The notes under the pieces were generated by a model, which did no database searches, had not been told where the DNA came from, and saw only the letters and a list, made by a program, of their open reading frames with translations. Made by a program: the position numbers and the translations under genes. A DNA stretch of 26,627 bases, taken from positions 1 through 26,627 of IMG/VR virus record IMGVR_UViG_3300032322_001730, one strand, 5' to 3'. This document shows positions 14,301 through 21,006 of the stretch, in pieces (the stretch's first letter is position 1; each line of letters opens with the position of its first letter). This stretch comes from a virus.

Positions 14301-14353
14301 GCCTTCTGGGCCTCGTTGCGGAGCTTGACGATGATTTCGAGATTGAAGGCCAC
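11342..14353 (-). CDS. Tape measure protein
   Basis: The product is 1003 residues, by far the longest gene, and sets tail length. It starts at GTG 14353, whose G is the last base of the GT chaperone stop (TAGTG), with GGAG 7 nt upstream. The N-terminus is a Gly/Ala hydrophobic stretch (AAAAAVGGIAAIGAGL) followed by a TMP-family domain (about 50-330: LARRYGTDVTSVIAATRTLM and others). A membrane-type hydrophobic region spans about 378-425. Residues 566-851 are thirteen 22-residue repeats. The C-terminus is Pro-rich (PAKPPPKPPKPPAPPP). Position between the chaperones and Dit is classical. At roughly 0.15 nm per residue, the tail would be near 150 nm. Confidence 0.93.
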   Translation of the reverse strand: MAFNLEIIVKLRNEAQKALGDLNTGLVGLGKGAAAAAVGGIAAIGAGLINIGDQASTARTVLQGLNDVDLTAVLDDAQLLARRYGTDVTSVIAATRTLMEEFGLTSAEATDVIASGFARGLDASGDFLDSIGEYSNLFADNGASATEFFSMLESGMAGGVLGTDKAADAFKEFGIRLSELTTGEGDVVLKPVIGGEPGQMAERFVSDLEDALYFTDLTDEVKVNLYEGLQSGAIDTADAFKIIMPALAGIESEVERNAAGVKLFGTQWEDLGPEAMTAMTMAGDSLSTLGDVADTERATIQSLGEVPAMIFDKFSLALLPVSDLILGVVNSVMSAEDPLATLIDKVVELIPGFEQFAGQGAEISRQLQPFIQLVKDNLVPIVIALAAVIGVALVAAFVAIAAPIAKIVLVTSLFVAGLFAAVMAAQKFWQEISTRFPQVQAVVDMAMIEVQATIQTVMHGISVIVSETLKALQQFWADNGDGIMKTVVAAFGVIGNLFQNAMQMIRAVVDTALALIRGDWTAFSDGLKKITDLFVKGQELGFKLLWTIVGPIIDVIKNGIMGGLSAAWNGIKPHLANIRQGIIDALRNAWNGITGFLTFIRQGIIDALRNAWNGITGNLANIKNGIIDALRNAWNGITGNLTNIRQGIIDALRNAWNGITGNLANIKNGIVSAINDAWNGITGYLANIKNGIVNAINDAWNGITGNLANIKNGIVNAINDAWNGITGNLANIKNGIVNAIGDAWNGITGYLANIRDRITSTIRDAWNGITGNLANIRNGIINAINDAWNGITGYLANIRDRITSTIRDAWNGITGNLANIKTGIINAIKDAASGITAPLGNIYTSVVNAMEGVKTWLKKTFSWGSIPGDLGKSIVDGIGKGISAGVKAVGDALNAVIAAASAALPQWIRDGLKLPSPAKPPPKPPKPPAPPPALGPGSVMPPGGRAGIATLGELPGRTGVTINITIGSVRDQRDIDAIERAVTRGMSEAARRGIVQSQLPRGI
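11801..12658 (-). repeat. Thirteen tandem 66-bp repeats in the tape measure gene
   Basis: The repeats encode 22-residue units of the form DAWNGITG-x-LANI-x-x-x-I-x-x-AI-x. Units 1-4 share RQGIIDALR or KNGIIDALR endings, units 5-8 share KNGIV(N/S)AI endings, and unit 13 is diverged (DAASGITAPLG). Units 9 and 11 are identical in protein and differ in DNA only at synonymous sites, pointing to a 132-bp two-unit duplication. The heptad-like Trp/Ile spacing suits a long helical rod. Unit gain or loss would change tail length in about 3-nm steps. Confidence 0.9.
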
Positions 14354-14945
14354 TATCGTCTCCGCTCTGCGCGCTTCTGCTCGGCCTCGCGCTCCTCGTG
14401 ACGTGCCTCGTATGCTGCCATGATCTCGTCGAGCGCGTCGGGATCGAGATCGTCGACGTCGGCCAGGTTCAGCCTGGCCACGTCCATCAGCAGCAGCGAG
14501 ATGTGGGCATCATACTGCCCGGCGCTGACCGCGCGGCCCTTGATCCGGCTGCGCCATCGCGTGGTCAGCTCCCGGCGTTTGGGCTTCGGCGGCTGTTGCG
14601 ATCGCTGATCTCCTGCAGCACGCGCTGCACCAGCGGCTCCAGCGGGTCGAGGTCGCCGACGTTCTCGGCAGTGCAGGGCACGCCGGCGAACGCCGGACCC
14701 TGCCACGACAGGATGTTCTGCCGCAGCAGCGCGATCTGGTAGAGGCCAACGTCGATCTCGACATCCGGCGTTCCTGTGCGACCGTTGACGCGGCTGGTCG
14801 AGACACTGGTGGCCTCGCTCTGCACCGCCTGCTGCACGGCGACGCTCATGCGCGAGCGGATCCAGATCACGTCCATGTCGGGGGTGATGGCGGCCTCGGC
14901 GATCTCTCCGTGCTGAGTGATCGCCGACTTTCCTCGAGCGAACAT
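14353..14945 (-). CDS. Tail assembly chaperone GT (made by -1 frameshift)
   Basis: The long chaperone form is made by reading from ATG 14945 to the slippery site at 14577-14583, shifting -1, and continuing to TAG at 14353-14355. With one base read twice this gives 197 residues, and the length arithmetic is exact (594 nt). The added T part is Lys/Arg-rich and then acidic-helical (LLLMDVARLNLADVDDLDPD; DEIMAAYEARHEEREAEQ), typical of T domains that bind tape measure protein. G and GT coat the tape measure before tube polymerisation. The gene pair lies exactly between tail tube and tape measure, as in lambda and HK97-like phages. Confidence 0.8.
14565..14945 (-). CDS. Tail assembly chaperone G
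   Basis: The short in-frame product is 126 residues from ATG 14945, with AAGGAG 7 nt upstream, to TGA at 14565. The protein opens MFARGKSAITQHGEIAEAAI and has a mixed middle (PDVEIDVGLYQIALLRQNIL). Its C-terminal helix (LEPLVQRVLQEISDRNSRR) leads into the slippery codons. Most ribosomes should make this form, with a minority shifting to GT. It has no membrane segment and is not expected in the mature virion. It begins 12 nt after the tail tube stop. Confidence 0.8.
   Translation of the reverse strand: MFARGKSAITQHGEIAEAAITPDMDVIWIRSRMSVAVQQAVQSEATSVSTSRVNGRTGTPDVEIDVGLYQIALLRQNILSWQGPAFAGVPCTAENVGDLDPLEPLVQRVLQEISDRNSRRSPNAGS
14577..14583 (-). promoter_or_regulatory. -1 ribosomal slippery heptamer CCCAAAC
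   Basis: On the minus strand the G frame reads AGC CCA AAC GCC. The heptamer C-CCA-AAC fits X-XXY-YYZ and allows both tRNAs to re-pair as CCC-AAA after a -1 slip. The shifted frame then continues KRRELTTRW into the T domain. The G stop follows 9 nt after the heptamer, so the slip must occur here or just upstream. Confidence 0.8.
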
Positions 14946-14956
14946 GGCGAAACTCC

Positions 14957-15967
14957 TTACAGTGCGGTCCGCGCGTTGCGCACCACGATCTGGCAGTCGC
15001 TGGTCAGTGTGGAGTCGTAGGTGCCCTCGATGGTCAGCTCGACCGTGCGGTTGCTGTCGGCGTTGGTGCCCCAGCTCAGCGCCTCGAACGGACCGGCGGT
15101 GTCGACCTGGACGTAGTGGTTGAAGCCGCTCTCGATCACCGCGCCGTTGTGCCGGACGCGCACCTTCACGGTGTCGTGGGCCAGCCACTGGTCGTACTGC
15201 GTGAAGTCGGGCAGCTCCATCACGATCGTGGTGGTGATGCCGATGACGCGGCTGCGCCCGGTGCGCGAGAAGTCGAGCGTCGCGGTATCGCCGCCGCCGA
15301 GGTACTTGAAGGTGACGCCGGTGCGCAGCGTGTGCGACGCGCTCACCAGTCGCCCGGTGACGGCCGTGGTGCCGAACGCCGAGCTGGTGTCGATCCACAG
15401 CGACATCATCTGGCCCGGGAGCATCGCGCCGGCGATCGCCGCCGGGGCCGAGTCCGCCGGGCTGTTCGTCGCCAACTTGCGGCACTCGCCGTTGCCGCTG
15501 AAGGTCAAGACGCCGTCTTCAGCAGACGCATCGTTGGACAGCGTCGCCTCGAGGAACATCGCGTAGGCGCCGATGAGCTGCCGTACCGCGCTGTCACCGA
15601 ACCAGAGCGTGTACGACTCCAGATTGTCGCTGGCCATGGTGCGCACAAAGGCCCAGTCTCGCGTGTTCGTTGCGCCGCTTGGGGTGGTCGCCGCCGTGAC
15701 GTTGCCGTCGAGGATCCCGTTGAGCAGGAACGGCAGCATCGACGTGTCGATGGGGCCCTCGGTGATCTCGAACGTGGCGCCGGTGCGCGTCATGACGGTG
15801 CGGAACGCCTCGGCGAGGACGCCGCGCGACTCCGCCGGACGGTTGAGGCTCTTCGTGGGCGTCACCGAGCCGCCCAGGTGAATCAGGTGCGTCGGCGCTG
15901 CGATCGCCGTGCCCCGCGTGGATTCGATCGACGCCAGCAGCGTCTCAAAGGCTAGCTCGACGGCCAT
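14957..15967 (-). CDS. Major tail (tube) protein
   Basis: The product is 336 residues from ATG 15967, behind GGAGGATC. It opens MAVELAFETLLASIESTRGT and continues with THLIHLGGSVTPTKSLNRPA, a pattern typical of tail tube proteins of this siphovirus type. The interior is beta-rich with FKYLGGGDTATLDFSRTGRS and AHDTVKVRVRHNGAVIESGF, ending TYDSTLTSDCQIVVRNA. Each ring of the tail tube would be built from this subunit. The position immediately upstream of G/GT is conserved in such phages. The length allows an additional surface domain besides the tube fold. Confidence 0.8.
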   Translation of the reverse strand: MAVELAFETLLASIESTRGTAIAAPTHLIHLGGSVTPTKSLNRPAESRGVLAEAFRTVMTRTGATFEITEGPIDTSMLPFLLNGILDGNVTAATTPSGATNTRDWAFVRTMASDNLESYTLWFGDSAVRQLIGAYAMFLEATLSNDASAEDGVLTFSGNGECRKLATNSPADSAPAAIAGAMLPGQMMSLWIDTSSAFGTTAVTGRLVSASHTLRTGVTFKYLGGGDTATLDFSRTGRSRVIGITTTIVMELPDFTQYDQWLAHDTVKVRVRHNGAVIESGFNHYVQVDTAGPFEALSWGTNADSNRTVELTIEGTYDSTLTSDCQIVVRNARTAL

Positions 15968-15985
15968 GTGATGATCCTCCTACGA

Positions 15986-16792
15986 TTACCAGCGGGTGAT
16001 GCTCATGGTAAATGCGCCAGTGGTCGCTCCACTGCCTGTTGGGACTTGAAGACCCAGGGCGATGTACGGGTATGGCATCCCGAACTCTGGCACGTTATAG
16101 CGCCATTCGTTGTTGGTATTGATGGTCAGCGCTGCAGTGTTGAGCGCATACGGAATTGTCGCGCCATTGTGCGCTCCCAGAATCAACGCGACAGTCTGTC
16201 CGGAGCTGATTGTTGCTGTACCCAGAAATTGACCGGCAAGTCCTGGCACAGCAATGGCTGTGTAGCCACGTACCGCTGATGCGGCGTTGAATGCCGTACC
16301 ACCCAGGCCGTTGTTCCAGCCTGTACCGATCATGACAATGCAGTTGGTATAGCCAGCAACGCCGAACGGAATGTACAGCCAGTGGATACTGGCATCGCGG
16401 ATTGCCAGATCTCCGCCGACAATTGCGCCACCGGAGTCGTTGGTGATATCGCTGCCCGATGGCACCGGCGCAGCGGATGTCAGATACAGCTGCGAGTAGC
16501 CGTTGGGGCGCACATACAGTCGGCCACGGTCGTCGATGGTCGGCATGGCGTAGTCGCCGGCAGTGCTGCTGGTGGCCAGCGGCGTCGCGCGCACCACGCC
16601 GAGGATCGGGATGCCCGGGTCTGCCGTCGTGTGCGCCGAGTCCTCAGCCTTCGGCACGACCGCGCCGGCTGTATCGACCAGCACCGCCGCCCCGGCGAGG
16701 TTGCCGCTGCCCACGTCGATGGCCCGCACCGTGCGTGTGGTCGTGCCCGACGGGGCCGACGTGGGCTCCAGGATGTCGTAGTTGTCTGGCAT
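15986..16792 (-). CDS. Virion-associated beta protein with low-GC C-terminal half
   Basis: The product is 268 residues from ATG 16792, 1 nt after the tail terminator stop. The N-terminal part (about 1-110: VRAIDVGSGNLAGAAVLVDT, PILGVVRATPLATSSTAGDY) looks like a small virion anchoring domain. The C-terminal part (PFGVAGYTNCIVMIGTGWNN, FLGTATISSGQTVALILGAH, TNTNNEWRYNVPEFGMPYPY) is predicted beta sandwich. The DNA of the C-terminal half (about 15986-16400) is clearly poorer in GC than its surroundings, which suggests recent acquisition. A decoration or adhesin role on the tail is inferred; no family is recognised. Confidence 0.55.
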   Translation of the reverse strand: MPDNYDILEPTSAPSGTTTRTVRAIDVGSGNLAGAAVLVDTAGAVVPKAEDSAHTTADPGIPILGVVRATPLATSSTAGDYAMPTIDDRGRLYVRPNGYSQLYLTSAAPVPSGSDITNDSGGAIVGGDLAIRDASIHWLYIPFGVAGYTNCIVMIGTGWNNGLGGTAFNAASAVRGYTAIAVPGLAGQFLGTATISSGQTVALILGAHNGATIPYALNTAALTINTNNEWRYNVPEFGMPYPYIALGLQVPTGSGATTGAFTMSITRW

Positions 16793-16793
16793 G

Positions 16794-17240
16794 CTACCCC
16801 CTCAGCCGCTTGTCATGCACGTTGGTGGCGATGTCGACGGTGCGATACTCGCTGCCGTCGGCGACGATCCAGCCGGTCGTGATCGTGTCGATGGTCGCGC
16901 CGCTGCCGGCAGTGATCAGCCCGGCCAGCGTCCGGTTGGTGTCGACGTCCATCAGATCGAGCGCCGCGCTCACGTAGTACCGCACATCGCGCTCGGCCTG
17001 CTCAGTGTCGCGCCACGACAGCATTATACGGGTGATCAGCCGATACCGCACGGCCACGAGGCGCGTGTTGCTGCCCGCGCTGGTCGTCGCGTCGGTGCGC
17101 TCGACGCTGTCCAGCAGGGTGTACAGCATCGGCGGCGCCTGCACGGCGCGTGGCTCGTAGGCCAGCGTCGCCGTGATGCCCGTCATCGTCGACCACACGT
17201 GGTTCAGATTGGCGACGATGTCCTCGAGGCGATAGCTCAT
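16794..17240 (-). CDS. Tail terminator/completion protein
   Basis: The product is 148 residues from ATG 17240, in an ATGA overlap with the gp10-like gene. It starts MSYRLEDIVANLNHVWSTM, followed by AYEPRAVQAPPMLYTLLD and then TRLVAVRYRLITRIML, DTEQAERDVRYYVSAALDLM and GWIVADGSEYRTVDIATN. This order of strand, long helix and strand matches small tail terminator proteins that cap the tube and join it to the head. Position after the gp10-like protein and before the tail tube is the usual one. The assignment is by fold pattern and synteny. Confidence 0.65.
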   Translation of the reverse strand: MSYRLEDIVANLNHVWSTMTGITATLAYEPRAVQAPPMLYTLLDSVERTDATTSAGSNTRLVAVRYRLITRIMLSWRDTEQAERDVRYYVSAALDLMDVDTNRTLAGLITAGSGATIDTITTGWIVADGSEYRTVDIATNVHDKRLRG

Positions 17241-17656
17241 GCGCCACCCACGATGGCCTTGCCGGCCTTGTCGATCTCGCCGCGGATCTTGTCCTGGCTG
17301 TCCTCGAGCGCCCACACGAGGAACGGGCGATGCTTGTGCACGTACTTGCCATAGACCACGTTGGTGCCCACGATGCCGCGCTGCTCCGAGCGCTGCACCT
17401 GGCTGGTGATCGATCGCCGCAGGTTGCCGGTGAGCACCGGCGTGTAGCGCCCCGACGTCATGTCGCGCGAGACGCGCCCGCCAGCGTACCGGATCGGGCG
17501 TGGTCTGGCAGTGCGCGGCCCAGCCTCCTTCGTGCGCGCCAGCACGAGCGCTGTGGCGCGCGTGAGCAGGCGAGTCAGGATCTCCTCCTGCCGCGCCGGA
17601 TCGAGGTTGGCCAGCAGGCGATCGAGCCCGTCGATGGTGATGCGATCGGCGGTCAC
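17237..17656 (-). CDS. HK97 gp10-like head-closure/minor tail protein
   Basis: The product is 139 residues from GTG 17656, overlapping the connector stop as GTGA with GAGGTGG upstream. A much longer frame exists upstream, but it is antisense-like Arg/Ala composition and overlaps the connector gene, so the short start was chosen. Features of the HK97-gp10 family are seen: an N-terminal DGLDRLLANLDPARQEEILT helix, the TPVLTGNLRRSITS core, IVGTNVVYGKYVHKHRPFLV, and a closing helix ALEDSQDKIRGEIDKAGKAI. The family helps connect head and tail. Confidence is high from the GNLRRSI and VxYGxYV pattern. Confidence 0.82.
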   Translation of the reverse strand: MTADRITIDGLDRLLANLDPARQEEILTRLLTRATALVLARTKEAGPRTARPRPIRYAGGRVSRDMTSGRYTPVLTGNLRRSITSQVQRSEQRGIVGTNVVYGKYVHKHRPFLVWALEDSQDKIRGEIDKAGKAIVGGA

Positions 17657-18531
17657 GTCACCACCTCGCGCCACTGCGCCCGCGCACGGTGGATGACCAT
17701 GCGCTGCGTCGCGTTGATGCCGCCCACGTAGCTGACAGCGCCGCCGCCCTCGACGCCCTGCACCTCGCTGTACAGCCCGCGGTCGCGCTGGCGCCACGCG
17801 TTGACGGCCAGCTCGAGCGCGACCTGCTGCACGTCTGCCGGCGCCGGGCCGTAGCCCCACACTGCCGTGATGCGATACGCCGCATGCGCGCGCCACCGTG
17901 TCTCGGCGTCGGCGGCGATCAGGTAGCCGGCCTTCTGCACGTAGTCGTCGGGATCGATCGTCGTGCCGGTCGTCGACGTGAGCTTGGCCACCTCGACGAC
18001 GGCCGTGACGCTGCCGTGCTGGTGCGCCGGCAGGCGCATGTAGGTCGTGCGATACGGCTCGCTGCGCACGACCTCGGCGGAGGCCGCGCCGTACGCTGCG
18101 TACTCGACGGGCAGCAGCGCGCTCTCAACCATCGCGCAGGCCCGATCGAGGATATCCTGCAGCAGCGCATCGAGCGCCACCGCGACGGTGACCGACGGCG
18201 TGGTGCCGCCGGTGAGGCTGTTGGTGCCCAGCGTGAGCGGCGACGCGATCCGGGCAGATCGCGCCGACCACACCACCAGGTAGGGCCCGCCCGCCGAGCC
18301 GTACACCGTGACCGGTGCCGCATCGCCGGACGTCGCGGCCACCGTCGTGATCGCCGCCTGCACCGTCGCCGGCGTGGCGTTGTATGCGATCGCGACGGTG
18401 GCCGTGCCCTGGTAGACCAGCGTGTAGGTGCCGCCCGTCGGCGCCCCGGTGACCGTGACGCGCTGCGCGGCGCGATCCGGCACCTGGTCGAGATACTCGC
18501 GCAAGTCCGTCACGGTCAGTCCGAGTGCCAT
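17653..18531 (-). CDS. gp6-like head-tail connector with inserted beta domain
   Basis: The product is 292 residues from ATG 18531. The connector part is split. Residues 1-20 (LTVTDLREYLDQV) and 118-292 (DALLQDILDRACAMVESALL; DPDDYVQKAGYLIAAD; VQQVALELAVNAWRQRDRGL) fit the gp6-like adaptor that binds the portal. Residues 22-118 are a foreign-looking beta domain: VTVTGAPTGGTYTLVYQGTA, AIAYNATPATVQAAI and NSLTGGTTPSVTV. That pattern is a module known from many phage structural proteins. It would project from the connector ring. The usual family length is about 100-200 residues, so the insertion explains the excess. Confidence 0.75.
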   Translation of the reverse strand: MALGLTVTDLREYLDQVPDRAAQRVTVTGAPTGGTYTLVYQGTATVAIAYNATPATVQAAITTVAATSGDAAPVTVYGSAGGPYLVVWSARSARIASPLTLGTNSLTGGTTPSVTVAVALDALLQDILDRACAMVESALLPVEYAAYGAASAEVVRSEPYRTTYMRLPAHQHGSVTAVVEVAKLTSTTGTTIDPDDYVQKAGYLIAADAETRWRAHAAYRITAVWGYGPAPADVQQVALELAVNAWRQRDRGLYSEVQGVEGGGAVSYVGGINATQRMVIHRARAQWREVVT

Positions 18532-18532
18532 G

Positions 18533-18802
18533 TCAGAACTCCATGATCGTGACGCGAATGGCGTGCGTCGACGACGGCACAATGCCGTACAGCGTCTCGC
18601 CGGGCGGGATCTGGATCTCCGTCATGACCTTCGATGACGAGGTCAGCGTGAACCCGGCGCCGGCCACGACGGTTGCCGGGCCGAGCGTCACGTCCTGCCC
18701 GCCGCTGTCGCTGAACAGGTGGATGTGGCAGCCATTGCTGGCCGCCGTGTGGATCGCTGTCGGGCTCGTGGTGATCGTGACCGACTTCGCCGTGATCGGC
18801 AT
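18533..18802 (-). CDS. Small virion protein, putative capsid decoration
   Basis: The product is 89 residues from ATG 18802, with GGAGGG upstream. It is almost entirely beta strand: SVTITTSPTAIHT, CHIHLFSDSGGQDVTLGP, GAGFTLTSSSKVMTEIQIPP and ETLYGIVPSSTHAIRVTI. Small beta proteins with this look commonly sit between capsid and connector genes and decorate heads or form fibres. There is no signal peptide or catalytic motif. It ends 1 nt before the connector start. Confidence 0.6.
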   Translation of the reverse strand: MPITAKSVTITTSPTAIHTAASNGCHIHLFSDSGGQDVTLGPATVVAGAGFTLTSSSKVMTEIQIPPGETLYGIVPSSTHAIRVTIMEF

Positions 18803-18813
18803 GGCGCCCTCCG

Positions 18814-19308
18814 TCAGACCAGCGACCAGCTGATGTACGCGTTGCCGACCAGCCCCGCCGATGCGCCGCTGGCCACCGAGCCGGTGACGAACTGCGTCGA
18901 CGTGACCTTGCGCGACATCGAGCCGTTGGTGCCGGCGTTGGTGGCGCTGTTCAGCACCTTCGCCGCCGTGGCCAGCGACTGCCCGTCAAGCAGCGTGTCG
19001 TTCAGCGTGGTGGCGTTCGCCGCGACGCCGACATCGATGGTGCATGCGCCGGTGGTGAACGTCGTCACGTCGAGGATCACCGAGTGCACGATGATCGCCG
19101 CGCCCGCCGGGTTCGCCCACGCGAAGACGCCGCCCGCGGTGTCGACGGCCGCCAGCGCGACCTTGTCGACGCGGATCAGGCCGTTGAGCGTCGCGCCGCT
19201 GGCCGCCAGTGTGCCGGAGACGGTGAGCGTACCACTCACCGTCTGGCTGCCACCGACGACCCACGACTCCCCGCCCTGCTCCTGGTAGTTGGAGCTGTTG
19301 TAGGTCAT
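18814..19308 (-). CDS. Virion protein, putative head fibre/decoration
   Basis: The product is 164 residues from ATG 19308, with AAGGAGG upstream. Low-complexity Ser/Gly/Thr repeats near the N-terminus (SQTVSGTLTVSGTLAASGAT) look like a short beta-helical or fibre shaft. They lead to a beta domain (VHSVILDVTTFTTGACTIDV, LLDGQSLATAAKVLNS) and end NAYISWSLV. Such a shaft plus globular head is typical of small phage fibre or decoration proteins. Only 11 nt separate it from each neighbour, so it belongs to the head gene run. Confidence 0.6.
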   Translation of the reverse strand: MTYNSSNYQEQGGESWVVGGSQTVSGTLTVSGTLAASGATLNGLIRVDKVALAAVDTAGGVFAWANPAGAAIIVHSVILDVTTFTTGACTIDVGVAANATTLNDTLLDGQSLATAAKVLNSATNAGTNGSMSRKVTSTQFVTGSVASGASAGLVGNAYISWSLV

Positions 19309-19319
19309 CGTAGTCCTCC

Positions 19320-19772
19320 TTACGCGCCGCTGACGACCTCAGCCGCCGCCGCCGCCGTGCTCGAGAGCGCCGCCGGGGCCAGGCGCGGGCCGTACCGGAT
19401 CGCGATGACCTCCCCGAACGCGATGTTGGCCGTGGCGCTGGTGCGCACCGCCTGCACGTACCGCTGGCGCGGCTCGCGCACATCGACGATCAGGATCTTG
19501 CCGTTGACGTCGTCGTTCACCGCGCAGGTGACCGCCGCCGATGCGCCGGTGATCAGCGCCATGCCGGTGTCGCTGTCCGCGGTGTTCTGCTCGACCTTCA
19601 GCGTCGCGACGCCCGTCGCTGCGCTGTCGGTGATCGTGGTGACGAACAGGACGCCGTCCCAGCCCTGCATGTCCAGCCGGGTCGAGTTGCTGTCGGTGTT
19701 GTTCGCGTTGGAGATCGCCGCGCCGACGTACGCGACCTCGACGTTCTCGTTGAGCTGCCCGATGTGTGCCAT
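19320..19772 (-). CDS. Virion protein, putative capsid decoration (jelly-roll-like)
   Basis: The product is 150 residues from ATG 19772, with GAGGAGG upstream, directly after the major capsid gene. It is predicted beta-rich: MAHIGQLNENVEVAYVG, RLDMQGWDGVLFVTTITDSA, VDVREPRQRYVQAVR and FGEVIAIRYGPRLAP. The central motif, with a surface-exposed WDGVLF followed by strands and a RYV segment, recalls small head proteins encoded after HK97-type capsid genes. An Ala/Ser-rich tail closes it. Capsid decoration or stabilisation is the likely role, from position and fold. Confidence 0.6.
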   Translation of the reverse strand: MAHIGQLNENVEVAYVGAAISNANNTDSNSTRLDMQGWDGVLFVTTITDSAATGVATLKVEQNTADSDTGMALITGASAAVTCAVNDDVNGKILIVDVREPRQRYVQAVRTSATANIAFGEVIAIRYGPRLAPAALSSTAAAAAEVVSGA

Positions 19773-19782
19773 GGGTTCCTCC

Positions 19783-21006
19783 TCAGGCCAGCTTCAGGCG
19801 CTGGAATGCCTCGGCGAGCACGGGCTGCCCGTCGACGTACGTGCGACCGATGTAGCCGATCTGATCGGTGCTGGCGTAGAGCTCGGCGAGCACCTGCAGC
19901 TCGTAGCGCCCCGTCTCGGCGATGTAGTAGTACGAGAAGTCACCGATGATGGCGACATACAGGCCGGTGGTGTAGGTGTTCGGCGCGTACTCGCTGACCA
20001 GGTACGGCACGTCCGCGATGGTCGGCGGCAGGCCCTGCGTGATGCCACCGCCCGGTCCAAGCCCCGGCGACCACAGGTAGTTGCCCGAGCCGTCCTTCAG
20101 CTTGCGGATCCGCGCGATGGTGTCGCGGTGCATCACCCAGCGCGTCGCCGGGCGCGACCAGTAGGCCGCCTTCAGCGCGTGCTTGGTGTCCAGGATGTTG
20201 TCCGCGGTGAACGACGTGGTCGCCGACGCCGTGGTGTCCCGCGTGGTCGGGATGCCCTGCACCGACGCGGTGAACACGCCGAGCGGCTGGCCGCTGGCCC
20301 CGGTGCCGGTCAGGAACGCCTTCTCCTCGGTGATGCCGAACTTGTAGGCGAGCCGGGCCTGCACCCACTGCTCGATGTTGACGCGCGACTGGTTCACCAG
20401 CGTGCGGCTGATCTTGACTTCCTTGCTGAGCCGCGTAGGCCGCAGCGTGCGGAGGCCGGTGCGCATCGCCGTGTCGGTGGTCACGCTCGCCACCTCGGTG
20501 AGCCAGTCGGCGTCAGCCGGATCGGCGTCCCACGTCGGGGCGATCAGCTCGGTGCCGACGTCCATCGGGATCACCGTTGCCAGACGGCGCAGGTACACCT
20601 CGTCGTCGATGAACTTGATGATGCCGTTGGCCAGCACCGCCGGCGCGACGAGGTAGCCGCCCTGCGCATCGACGCCGGCGGAGAGGTCCTTGCGCTCGGC
20701 GGCGCTCAGCATGCCGCCCTTGAACCAGTTGCGCACGAGCTGCAGCTGGCGCTGCTCCACGTCGCTGCCCGACGCGGTGCCGCCGATGCCGAGGCGCTGC
20801 TGCGGCGCGCTCAGCTGGGCCATCGCCGACGCTGCCGCCGCATCGCGCTCCAGGCGCTTGGCGTCGGCCATCTTGGCGTCGAACTGCTCCATGATGCGGT
20901 CGTACTGGGCCGAGTCATCCGCGCTCAGCCCCTTCGGGTTCTCCAGCAGCGATCGCGCGCGGCCGTAGAGCTCCGTCGCCTCGTTGTACAGGCTCTGGGT
21001 GTTCAT
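19783..21006 (-). CDS. Major capsid protein, HK97 fold (gp5-like)
   Basis: The product is 407 residues from ATG 21006, in an ATGA overlap with the protease gene. Residues 1-95 form a charged coiled-coil delta domain (ATELYGRARSLLENP, YDRIMEQFDAKMADAKRLER), the usual built-in scaffold removed by the prohead protease. The mature HK97 fold follows: GGYLVAPAVLANGIIKFIDD, RRLATVIPMDVGTELIAPTW (E-loop region), LSKEVKISRTLVNQS, LTGTGASGQPLGVF, and a late RYELQVLAELYASTDQIGYI segment. Length and order match the family. Confidence 0.95.
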   Translation of the reverse strand: MNTQSLYNEATELYGRARSLLENPKGLSADDSAQYDRIMEQFDAKMADAKRLERDAAAASAMAQLSAPQQRLGIGGTASGSDVEQRQLQLVRNWFKGGMLSAAERKDLSAGVDAQGGYLVAPAVLANGIIKFIDDEVYLRRLATVIPMDVGTELIAPTWDADPADADWLTEVASVTTDTAMRTGLRTLRPTRLSKEVKISRTLVNQSRVNIEQWVQARLAYKFGITEEKAFLTGTGASGQPLGVFTASVQGIPTTRDTTASATTSFTADNILDTKHALKAAYWSRPATRWVMHRDTIARIRKLKDGSGNYLWSPGLGPGGGITQGLPPTIADVPYLVSEYAPNTYTTGLYVAIIGDFSYYYIAETGRYELQVLAELYASTDQIGYIGRTYVDGQPVLAEAFQRLKLA

